64,000 nt of DNA from Tragulus kanchil (Eukaryota; Chordata; Mammalia; Artiodactyla; Tragulidae). Location of the stretch: assembly GCA_022376925.1 (NCBI GenBank), contig JAIOJX010000027.1:17129471-17193470 (forward strand), given 5' to 3'. Below, in pieces: positions 56,700 through 64,000 of this stretch (its first letter is position 1; the number at the start of each line of letters is the position of its first letter). The notes below the pieces were generated by a model. It was not told where the DNA came from and made no database searches. It saw only the letters and a program-made list of their open reading frames with translations. Both the position numbers and the translations under genes were made by a program.

Positions 56700-56870
56700 T
56701 AGTTGCTCATTGCTCAGTCACTCGGTTGTGTCTGACTTTGCCACCCCATGGCTGCAGCTCCCCCATCCTCCACCATCTCCCGAAGTTTGCTCAAACTCAT
56801 GTCCATTGAGTTGATGATGCCATCCAACTGTCTCAGCCTCTGTCACCCACTAGACTCTTGTTGGATCCCT
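56700..56870 (-). mobile_element. BovB LINE 3' end, antisense
   Basis: GTTGCTCATTGCTCAGTCAC and CTCATGTCCATTGAGTTGAT. A copy is at 57812-57983. Confidence 0.8.
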
Positions 56871-56879
56871 CTTCATCTG

Positions 56880-57155
56880 TTTTTTTTTTTTTTTTCTTTT
56901 TTGGTTACTTCTATTGATCTTTCATTTTTATTTATCTTTGTTCTTTGGCCACTGTGGGCCTTCCATCGCAGTGGCCTCTCTCGCCACAGAGCACTGGCTC
57001 TGGGCGCATGCGCTCCAGAGCGCTGGCTTGGTAGTTGGACACATCGGTCCAGCTGCTCTGCGGCACGTGGGATCCTCCCAGGCCAGGGATCGAACCGGCG
57101 CCCCTTGCACTGCAAGGCGGTGTGCTTGCCCACTGGACCACCAGGGAAGCTCTGT
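56880..57155 (-). mobile_element. CHR-class SINE, antisense (copy 1 of 3)
   Basis: T-run tail, CATCGCAGTGGCCTCTCTCG, CCAGGGATCGAACCGGCGCC, GGACCACCAGGGAAGCTC. Confidence 0.88.
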
Positions 57156-57811
57156 CTTCATCTCTTGTATTTTCTAGTTTGAATATCTGTCCTTAAGTCG
57201 GGTTGAGGTCGGGCTTTTTTCCCAGAGGCAATTTGCTATAGATCTCAAGCCGTCTCAGGCCACACCCAGACGTCCAAGCCCATTCTCATCATCATTACTG
57301 ATTATATCTTGGTCACTCTCCAGGTATTATGTCACTTCTCCAGGTAGTTCATGACTTTAGAGGTGGCGAGATCCTCGGCTCACTCTTTAGAAGAAATATG
57401 CAGAACGAAGCTGAATGGTCTGGACCATCCAGTGGGATCGGTTGAAGTCAGTTCCTCCATCCCGCGCTGGTTTTAGGAGCTGTTTGCGAGTGGCCTCTGA
57501 ACTTGAGCCTCTGGACGGTTGTCAGAGATAAGCTGAACGGTTTTAACAGCTGGATGCCCTGCGACAAAGCAGCGACTTCTGCACAAATGACCCCCCAATA
57601 AAACAGTTTCCTCCTTGACCGACCACCCGCTCTGGCTCGGCCCCCAGCCTCCGTGTGTTTCCCGCTCACGTGGTTTTCCCTTTCCCCGTGAGCCGGTCCA
57701 CTCTGTTTGGTGTGCAGTTCATAAAACGCCCGCTTTCTGCACTGGAAAGGCATTCATGTTGTAACCTACACACCGTCCATCACGAATCCTCATAGCTGAG
57801 TCTACTCAGTC

Positions 57812-57983
57812 CTAGTTGCTCATTGCTCAGTCACTCGGTTGTGTCTGACTTTGCCACCCCATGGCTGCAGCTCCCCCATCCTCCACCATCTCCCGAAGTT
57901 TGCTCAAACTCATGTCCATTGAGTTGATGATGCCATCCAACTGTCTCAGCCTCTGTCACCCACTAGACTCTTGTTGGATCCCT
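57812..57983 (-). mobile_element. BovB 3' end, block N copy 2
   Basis: Same element as at 56700-56870. Confidence 0.8.
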
Positions 57984-57991
57984 CTTCATCT

Positions 57992-58263
57992 GTTTTTTTT
58001 TTTTTTTCTTTTTTGGTTACTTCTATTGATCTTTCATTTTTATTTATCTTTGTTCTTTGGCCACTGTGGGCCTTCCATCGCAGTGGCCTCTCTCGCCACA
58101 GAGCACTGGCTCTGGGCGCATGCGCTCCAGAGCGCTGGCTTGGTAGTTGGACACATCGGTCCAGCTGCTCTGCGGCACGTGGGATCCTCCCAGGCCAGGG
58201 ATCGAACCGGCGCCCCTTGCACTGCAAGGCGGTGTGCTTGCCCACTGGACCACCAGGGAAGCT
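57992..58263 (-). mobile_element. CHR-class SINE, antisense (copy 2 of 3)
   Basis: Same element as at 56880-57155. Confidence 0.88.
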
Positions 58264-58494
58264 CTGTCTTCATCTCTTGTATTTTCTAGTTTGAATATCT
58301 GTCCTTAAGTCGGGTTGAGGTCGGGCTTTTTTTTTTTCCCAGAGGCAATTTGCTATAGATCTCAAGCCGTCTCAGGCCACACCCAGACGTCCAAGCCCAT
58401 TCTCATCATCATCATTACTGATTATATCTTGGTCACTCTCCAGGTATTATGCTCTTTGAACTTCATGTAAATACTAGCAGGGCAGACGGTGTAT

Positions 58495-58697
58495 GTGTGT
58501 TCAGTCGTGTCCAACTCTTTGCAACCCCATGGACTCTGGCTCGCCAGGCTCCTCTGTCCATGGGATTTCCCAGGCAAGAATACTGGAAGGGGGTGCTGTG
58601 CCCTCCTCTAGGGGAATCTTTCTGACCCAGGGATCAAAGCCAGGTCTCCTGCATTGGCGGATGGATTCTTTACCACTCAGCCTCCCGGGAAGCCCGG
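58495..58697 (-). mobile_element. BovA2/Bov-tA SINE, antisense
   Basis: GTGTTCAGTCGTGTCCAACT to GCCTCCCGGGAAGCCC. Confidence 0.9.
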
Positions 58698-58699
58698 GA

Positions 58700-58800
58700 G
58701 GATAGATACAGTTATTGCTAATTTACAAATGAAGAAGCTGAGGCTTTGGGAGGTCACTAACTTGCCCACAACTTGCTCCAAGTCCACTCACTTGCTGGAG
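58700..58800 (+). mobile_element. MIR SINE, old
   Basis: TTTACAAATGAAGAAGCTGA followed by GGTCACTAACTTGCCCACAA. A copy is at 59797-59897. Confidence 0.65.
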
Positions 58801-58891
58801 AGCCGGCAAGAAGCTGAGGCAGGGTGCAAGACCTGGCCTGTCTGGCCACAGGGTCCAAGCTCATCACTGGGGCCCGTAAACCACACCTGTG

Positions 58892-58985
58892 TTTTTTTTT
58901 TTTTTTTAATTTGTTTTAATTGAAGAATGATTGCTTTACAATTTTGTATTGGTTTTGCCATAAAGCAACGTGAATCAGCCAGCTG
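58892..58985 (-). mobile_element. L1 3' UTR fragment, antisense
   Basis: T-run, then TTTTAATTGAAGAATGATTG and CTTTACAATTTTGTATTGG. A copy is at 59989-60082. Confidence 0.7.
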
Positions 58986-59059
58986 GTGAGCCAAAATAGT
59001 TGATGCATTTTCAGATGATTGGGAAAAGCATAAAAAGAATAAGCTTTCATACCACATAA

Positions 59060-59213
59060 AATTTGAAATCAGTGTCTATAAATAAAGCTTTATTGGAACA
59101 CAGCTCTGCTCTTTGGTTGCCCCGTGTGGAGGGCCGCTGTCTGCCGCGGCCGGAGTCAGTCACCGTGGGGAGCTGTGGCCCGCAGAGCCCGGCCTGACTG
59201 GCCGTTTACAAAA
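59060..59213 (+). mobile_element. hAT-type DNA element fragment (copy 1 of 3)
   Basis: AATAAAGCTTTATTGGAACA, CAGCTCTGCTCTTTGG and GTGGCCCGCAGAGCC match the widespread mammalian non-autonomous element whose wording includes TTTATTGGAACACAGC. The family name is not certain. Copies are at 60157-60335 and 61308-61486. Confidence 0.5.
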
Positions 59214-59361
59214 TCTGGGCGCATGCGCTCAGGGTGGTTGGAGTTGGACACATCGGTCCAGCTGCTCTGCGGCACGTGGGATCTTCCCAGGCCAGGGATC
59301 GAACCGGCGCCCCTTGCACTGCAAGGCGGTGTCCTTACCCACTGGACCACCAGGGAAGCTC
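59214..59361 (-). mobile_element. CHR-class SINE fragment (copy 3 of 3)
   Basis: Head-side part of the SINE at 57992-58263. Its left 30 bases are altered (GCGCTCAGGGTGGTTGGAG), right at the block O junction. Confidence 0.8.
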
Positions 59362-59591
59362 TGTCTTCATCTCTTGTATTTTCTAGTTTGAATATCTGTC
59401 CTTAAGTCGGGTTGAGGTCGGGCTTTTTTTTTTTCCCAGAGGCAATTTGCTATAGATCTCAAGCCGTCTCAGGCCACACCCAGACGTCCAAGCCCATTCT
59501 CATCATCGTCATTACTGATTATATCTTGGTCACTCTCCAGGTATTATGCTCTTTGAACTTCATGTAAATACTAGCAGGGCAGACGGTGTAT

Positions 59592-59794
59592 GTGTGTTCA
59601 GTCGTGTCCAACTCTTTGCAACCCCATGGACTCTGGCTCGCCAGGCTCCTCTGTCCATGGGATTTCCCAGGCAAGAATACTGGAAGGGGGTGCTGTGCCC
59701 TCCTCTAGGGGAATCTTTCTGACCCAGGGATCAAAGCCAGGTCTCCTGCATTGGCGGATGGATTCTTTACCACTCAGCCTCCCGGGAAGCCCGG
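59592..59794 (-). mobile_element. BovA2/Bov-tA SINE, block O copy 2
   Basis: Same element as at 58495-58697. Confidence 0.9.
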
Positions 59795-60156
59795 GAGGAT
59801 AGATACAGTTATTGCTAATTTACAAATGAAGAAGCTGAGGCTTTGGGAGGTCACTAACTTGCCCACAACTTGCTCCAAGTCCACTCACTTGCTGGAGAGC
59901 CGGCAAGAAGCTGAGGCAGGGTGCAAGACCTGGCCTGTCTGGCCACAGGGTCCAAGCTCATCACTGGGGCCCGTAAACCACACCTGTGTTTTTTTTTTTT
60001 TTTTAATTTGTTTTAATTGAAGAATGATTGCTTTACAATTTTGTATTGGTTTTGCCATAAAGCAACGTGAATCAGCCAGCTGGTGAGCCAAAATAGTTGA
60101 TGCATTTTCAGATGATTGGGAAAAGCATAAAAAGAATAAGCTTTCATACCACATAA

Positions 60157-60335
60157 AATTTGAAATCAGTGTCTATAAATAAAGCTTTATTGGAACACAG
60201 CTCTGCTCTTTGGTTGCCCCGTGTGGAGGGCCGCTGTCTGCCGCGGCCGGGGAGTCAGTCACCGTGGGGGGGGAGCTGTGGCCCGCAGAGCCCGGAGCAC
60301 TGACTGGCCGTTTACAAAAGCCCTTGGTGGCCTTG
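60157..60335 (+). mobile_element. hAT-type DNA element fragment (copy 2 of 3)
   Basis: Same element as at 59060-59213, longer to the right because no junction interrupts it. Confidence 0.5.
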
Positions 60336-60894
60336 CGCTCTGTGACTTTCCTCAATCAGGTAGTGGCTTCTGGTCCGTGTTGCATTCCTCTTTGGCTTTC
60401 ACTGGAAGCCGTTAACCTGGATGAGCACTCACCCGGGCCTCAGCCAGCAGCCTCCGGGCCCGGCCCACAGGAAGCGTCCGAGCCGCGGCGCTCCCGGCTG
60501 CGAGGCCGATGGGCCGTGGCTCATTTCCGCCCAGCGAAGCCGCCCTGCTCCGTTGGCCCATCCCAGGGTCCTTTCCCCGCTGCTGCACTCTTCCTGTTTG
60601 CTTACCTTTTTCTGACTTTCTCGTCTTTCCTGTCCAGTTGAGAAGCTGGTCATTAATTCCTCCCCGGTCCCTCCATCCTTCCCTTCTTCATGCCACATTG
60701 TGTGCAAAAAGTCAATGAACTAAAAACCAGTCATGGTGCCACGTTGCCTGGCTTTGTTGGTTGTCACCGTGACGCAGCTCAGGGATGCCGCCGCGTCTTT
60801 TGTATGGATGAGGGCAAGGCCCTCCCTCCCTCACGAGACCCTCTGTCTCACCCAGACAGGTGATCACTCCTGCAGGGGCTAGGGCTGCTGTCTC
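60336..60894. other. Intronic unique, GC-rich sequence
   Basis: CpG-rich at 60430-60560. The 143-residue open frame over it (60210-60641) starts inside a transposon fragment and shows no domain. Duplicated at about +1151. Confidence 0.4.
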
Positions 60895-61098
60895 ACACTG
60901 TGCGCGTGCTCAGTCGCTTTTTGGTGGCGGACTCTTTGCCGCTCTCTGGGATATAGCCTGCCAGGCTCCTCTGTCCGTGGAATTCTCCAGGCGAGAATGC
61001 TGACGCGAGTTGCCATGCCCTCTTCCAGGAGATCTTCCCGAGTCAGGGGTCAAACCTGCACCTCTGAGGTCTGCTGCAGCGGTGGGCGGGTGGATTGT
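60895..61098 (-). mobile_element. BovA2/Bov-tA SINE, antisense (copy 1 of 3)
   Basis: GTGCTCAGTCGCTTTTTGGT, CAGGCGAGAATGCTGACGCG, GTCAGGGGTCAAACCTGCAC. Head eroded. Confidence 0.85.
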
Positions 61099-61307
61099 GT
61101 CTGTGGATATTTATCAGGAAAGTCCTGATCAAGTTTCTGGAAGTGAAGGGAGGGCGCACAGGAGGAAGCGACAGGAGGACAGAGTGGCTTTGGACGGACG
61201 GACCCAGATTGCTCGTCATCTCCAGCATGAAGTCCGTTTGAGCCTCTGCAGAAACACTATCGTTCCTCCCATCCAAGAGGACCCCTGCACGCTTTCATAC
61301 CACATAA

Positions 61308-61486
61308 AATTTGAAATCAGTGTCTATAAATAAAGCTTTATTGGAACACAGCTCTGCTCTTTGGTTGCCCCGTGTGGAGGGCCGCTGTCTGCCGCGGCCG
61401 GGGAGTCAGTCACCGTGGGGGGGGAGCTGTGGCCCGCAGAGCCCGGAGCACTGACTGGCCGTTTACAAAAGCCCTTGGTGGCCTTG
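61308..61486 (+). mobile_element. hAT-type DNA element fragment (copy 3 of 3)
   Basis: Same element as at 60157-60335, in block P copy 2. Confidence 0.5.
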
Positions 61487-62044
61487 CGCTCTGTGACTTT
61501 CCTCAATCAGGTAGTGGCTTCTGGTCCGTGTTGCATTCCTCTTTGGCTTTCACTGGAAGCCGTTAACCTGGATGAGCACTCACCCGGGCCTCAGCCAGCA
61601 GCCTCCGGGCCCGGCCCACAGGAAGCGTCCGAGCCGCGGCGCTCCCGGCTGCGAGGCCGATGGGCCGTGGCTCATTTCCGCCCAGCGAAGCCGCCCTGCT
61701 CCGTTGGCCCATCCCAGGGTCCTTTCCCCGCTGCTGCACTCTTCCTGTTTGCTTACCTTTTTCTGACTTTCTCGTCTTTCCTGTCCAGTTGAGAAGCTGG
61801 TCATTAATTCCTCCCCGGTCCCTCCATCCTTCCCTTCTTCATGCCACATTGTGTGCAAAAAGTCAATGAACTAAAAACCAGTCATGGTGCCACGTTGCCT
61901 GGCTTTGTTGGTTGTCACCGTGACGCAGCTCAGGGATGCCGCCGCGTCTTTTGTATGGATGAGGGCAAGGCCCTCCCTCCCTCACGAGACCCTCTGTCTC
62001 ACCCAGACAGGTGATCACTCCTGCAGGGGCTAGGGCTGCTGTCT

Positions 62045-62250
62045 CACACTGTGCGCGTGCTCAGTCGCTTTTTGGTGGCGGACTCTTTGCCGCTCTCTGG
62101 GATATAGCCTGCCAGGCTCCTCTGTCCGTGGAATTCTCCAGGCGAGAATGCTGACGCGAGTTGCCATGCCCTCTTCCAGGAGATCTTCCCGAGTCAGGGA
62201 TCAAACCTGCACCTCTGAGGTCTGCTGCAGCGGTGGGCGGGTGGATTGTG
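62045..62250 (-). mobile_element. BovA2/Bov-tA SINE, antisense (copy 2 of 3)
   Basis: Same element as at 60895-61098, reading GTCAGGGATCAAACC instead of GTCAGGGGTCAAACC. Confidence 0.85.
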
Positions 62251-62504
62251 TCTGTGGATATTTATCAGGGAAAGTCCTGATCAAGTTTCTGGAAGTGAAG
62301 GGAGGGGAGCGCACAGGAGGAAGCGGCAGGAGGACAGAGTGGCTTTGGACGGACGGACCCAGATTGTTCGTCATCTCCAGCATGAAGTCCGTTTGAGCCT
62401 CTGCAGGGAAACACTATCGTTCCTCCCATCCAAGAGGACGCCACCTCTGTGGAGTCTTTCATATTCCAGATCCTGTGCTCAGCAATGAACACGGGTCATC
62501 TCAT

Positions 62505-62720
62505 TCTCCCCTCCCTCGGGCCTGATGAAACAATGCCCTGTTTGTAGACGAGGAAACGGAGACCAGAGGTTAAATGTCACGGTTGATCTTGACAGAGCAT
62601 AGCCTTGATCACTCTGTGTAACCCCAGCACCTGAGGTCCTGGCTACTCCACTTGAGTGGTCACTGAATGATAAATATTTGAACCCACTTCTCCAAAGACA
62701 TGGTTTTTGAGATGGAAGGC
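62505..62720 (+). mobile_element. MIR SINE, old
   Basis: GTTTGTAGACGAGGAAACGG followed by GACCAGAGGTTAAATGTCAC. A copy is at 63650-63865. Confidence 0.55.
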
Positions 62721-63189
62721 ATGCTGCCTGGGTTCCATGGGAGCTTGTGCACACCAGGGCCACATACCGTCATTGGGAAGAGCTGACCTGTGTCCACCTA
62801 CATATAAATAGCTTCTTTTTAACCTGTTCCTTGAAGCCTCTGTTGATCCTAAAATATTGAGTCCAGCTCATGCTGAGTGCTCAGGTTGAATTCCAAGTAC
62901 AAGCTGCCCACTGGTTAAAGGCAGCTGGTTACAAGTGGTCTGCTGACAGACACTGGTGAGGACAGACCAGGAGACAGAAGTCGATGAGACTCAATAATGA
63001 ATGTTGATCCCATTACCTGTCTTAGATGCTATAACTAAGCAGATCTAAATGTCATTTGCTCTGTGCACATCCAAGTTAAATTATTTTAAAGCAGTAGTCA
63101 AAACATGCCTCAGGAGAGGAATAGCACGTGTTGGGTTAGTGATTTCCTCTCTTCTTGTTTTTAATTAGGGAGTTTAGTAAGACTGGTGG
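62721..63189. other. Intronic unique sequence
   Basis: No exon or recent repeat is recognised. It is expected to be duplicated beyond the window as the rest of block Q copy 2. Confidence 0.45.
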
Positions 63190-63191
63190 CT

Positions 63192-63395
63192 CACACTGTG
63201 CGTGCTCAGTCGCTTTTTGGTGGCGGACTCTTTGCCGCTCTCTGGGATATAGCCTGCCAGGCTCCTCTGTCCGTGGAATTCTCCAGGCGAGAATGCTGAC
63301 GCGAGTTGCCATGCCCTCTTCCAGGAGATCTTCCCGAGTCAGGGATCAAACCTGCACCTCTGAGGTCTGCTGCAGCGGTGGGCGGGTGGATTGTG
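63192..63395 (-). mobile_element. BovA2/Bov-tA SINE, antisense (copy 3 of 3)
   Basis: Same element as at 62045-62250, with GCGTGC instead of GCGCGTGC at its distal end. Confidence 0.85.
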
Positions 63396-64000
63396 TCTGT
63401 GGATATTTATCAGGGAAAGTCCTGATCAAGTTTCTGGAAGTGAAGGGAGGGGAGCGCACAGGAGGAAGCGGCAGGAGGACAGAGTGGCTTTGGACGGACG
63501 GACCCAGATTGTTCGTCATCTCCAGCATGAAGTCCGTTTGAGCCTCTGCAGGGAAACACTATCGTTCCTCCCATCCAAGAGGACGCCACCTCTGTGGAGT
63601 CTTTCATATTCCAGATCCTGTGCTCAGCAATGAACACGGGTCATCTCATTCTCCCCTCCCTCGGGCCTGATGAAACAATGCCCTGTTTGTAGACGAGGAA
63701 ACGGAGACCAGAGGTTAAATGTCACGGTTGATCTTGACAGAGCATAGCCTTGATCACTCTGTGTAACCCCAGCACCTGAGGTCCTGGCTACTCCACTTGA
63801 GTGGTCACTGAATGATAAATATTTGAACCCACTTCTCCAAAGACATGGTTTTTGAGATGGAAGGCATGCTGCCTGGGTTCCATGGGAGCTTGTGCACACC
63901 AGGGCCACATACCGTCATTGGGAAGAGCTGACCTGTGTCCACCTACATATAAATAGCTTCTTTTTAACCTGTTCCTTGAAGCCTCTGTTGATCCTAAAAT

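Larger units (their letters stand above)
56247..58451 (+). repeat. Duplication block N (two 1.09 kb copies)
   Basis: Copies are 56247-57332 and 57358-58451, offset 1111-1119. Differences: GAAGATGAA against GAAGCTGAA near the left end, homopolymer lengths near 56568 and 57219, and an extra ATC in copy 2 near 58405. The linker 57333-57357 repeats CTCCAGGTA from just before it. Confidence 0.95.
58111..60319 (+). repeat. Duplication block O (two 1.1 kb copies, overlaps block N)
   Basis: Copies are 58111-59213 and 59214-60319, abutting exactly at GTTTACAAAA. Copy 1 has shortened G-runs in its last 60 bases (CCGTGGGGAGC against CCGTGGGGGGGGAGC). The first 30 bases of copy 2 are scrambled relative to the SINE it starts in. 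The SINE segment also occurs in block N, giving three copies. Confidence 0.95.
60140..62439 (+). repeat. Duplication block P (two 1.15 kb copies, overlaps block O)
   Basis: Copies are 60140-61282 and 61291-62439, offset 1151. Copy 1 has lost single G and A bases near its right end (CTGCAGAAAC against CTGCAGGGAAAC). The hAT-like head also occurs at 59043-59213, so it is present three times. Confidence 0.95.
62043..64000 (+). repeat. Duplication block Q (second copy cut by window end)
   Basis: Copy 1 starts at 62043 and copy 2 runs from about 63190 to the last base, offset 1145-1148. Copy 2 has GTGCGTGC where copy 1 has GTGCGCGTGC. Copy 2 at 64000 matches copy 1 at 62855. Its first 400 bases also occur in block P from 60893. 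Confidence 0.93.

Noticed and set aside
60210..60641. 143-residue frame repeated at 61361-61792
   Set aside because: It starts in a hAT-type fragment, shows no domain, and its repetition is due to block P.

Overview
This window is ruminant nuclear DNA, most likely from a pecoran such as a bovid. It is full of repeats found in ruminants: tRNA-Glu-derived SINEs of the Bov-tA/BovA2 and CHR classes on both strands, 3' ends of BovB (RTE-class) LINEs, ruminant L1 3' ends, an LTR-type endogenous retroviral sequence, and older mammalian repeats (MIR, L2, a hAT-type element). There are no operons, no long open reading frames with coding character and no CRISPR. Almost every 60-200 residue reading frame is a translation of a SINE or BovB fragment. 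Repeat family names come from recognition by eye, and repeat boundaries are approximate to about 10-20 bases.

The one real gene I can support is MAP2K6 (MKK6, the dual-specificity kinase that activates p38 MAP kinases), on the + strand. Its first coding exon ends at 48468. It reads ATG TCT CAG TCG AAA G followed by the donor GTAAGAG, giving MSQSK plus the first base of a glycine codon. This fits the MKK6 start MSQSKGKK and its phase. Upstream (about 47870-48452) lies a GC-richer promoter and 5' UTR with a strong ZNF143/Staf-type motif at 48103-48120. Everything from 48469 to the end is read as intron 1; I did not find exon 2 in the window. The left three quarters is then the 5' flank of MAP2K6. 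It contains one strong CTCF-type motif at 4917-4935.

The most striking structure is a series of 17 head-to-tail direct duplications. Nearly all are two copies of a 1.07-1.15 kb unit, starting at about 2.0, 5.1, 11.5, 14.7, 17.1, 19.0, 22.1, 28.5, 32.1, 38.6, 42.3, 45.4, 53.3, 56.2, 58.1, 60.1 and 62.0 kb. Together they add about 18-19 kb, more than a quarter of the window. Unit length is nearly constant while content is arbitrary (SINEs, LTR, unique sequence). Copies are almost identical, and the visible differences are mostly small indels that often lie near the junctions. The simplest reading is systematic false duplication during assembly (overlapping contig or read ends joined without merging) rather than biology. 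Some pairs overlap, making three-copy stretches (17.8-20.3 kb, 57.0-59.4 kb, 59.0-61.5 kb, 60.9-63.4 kb). The region around the MAP2K6 promoter and early intron (47687-53326) has no such duplication.

Layout. 1-2020: BovB and SINE debris. 2021-7319: two duplications with the CTCF-type motif between them. 7320-11468: mostly unique sequence with SINEs. 11469-24394: five duplication blocks, with short unique gaps and a small GC-rich patch at 13968-14110. 24273-25150: antisense BovB reverse-transcriptase fragment with a damaged YADD motif. 25150-28456: SINEs and older sequence. 28457-47686: five duplications, including a duplicated ERV LTR. 47687-53326: MAP2K6 promoter, exon 1 and clean intron with an exceptional TGCA-rich stretch at 48236-48840. 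53327-64000: intron 1 with five more duplications, the last cut by the window end.
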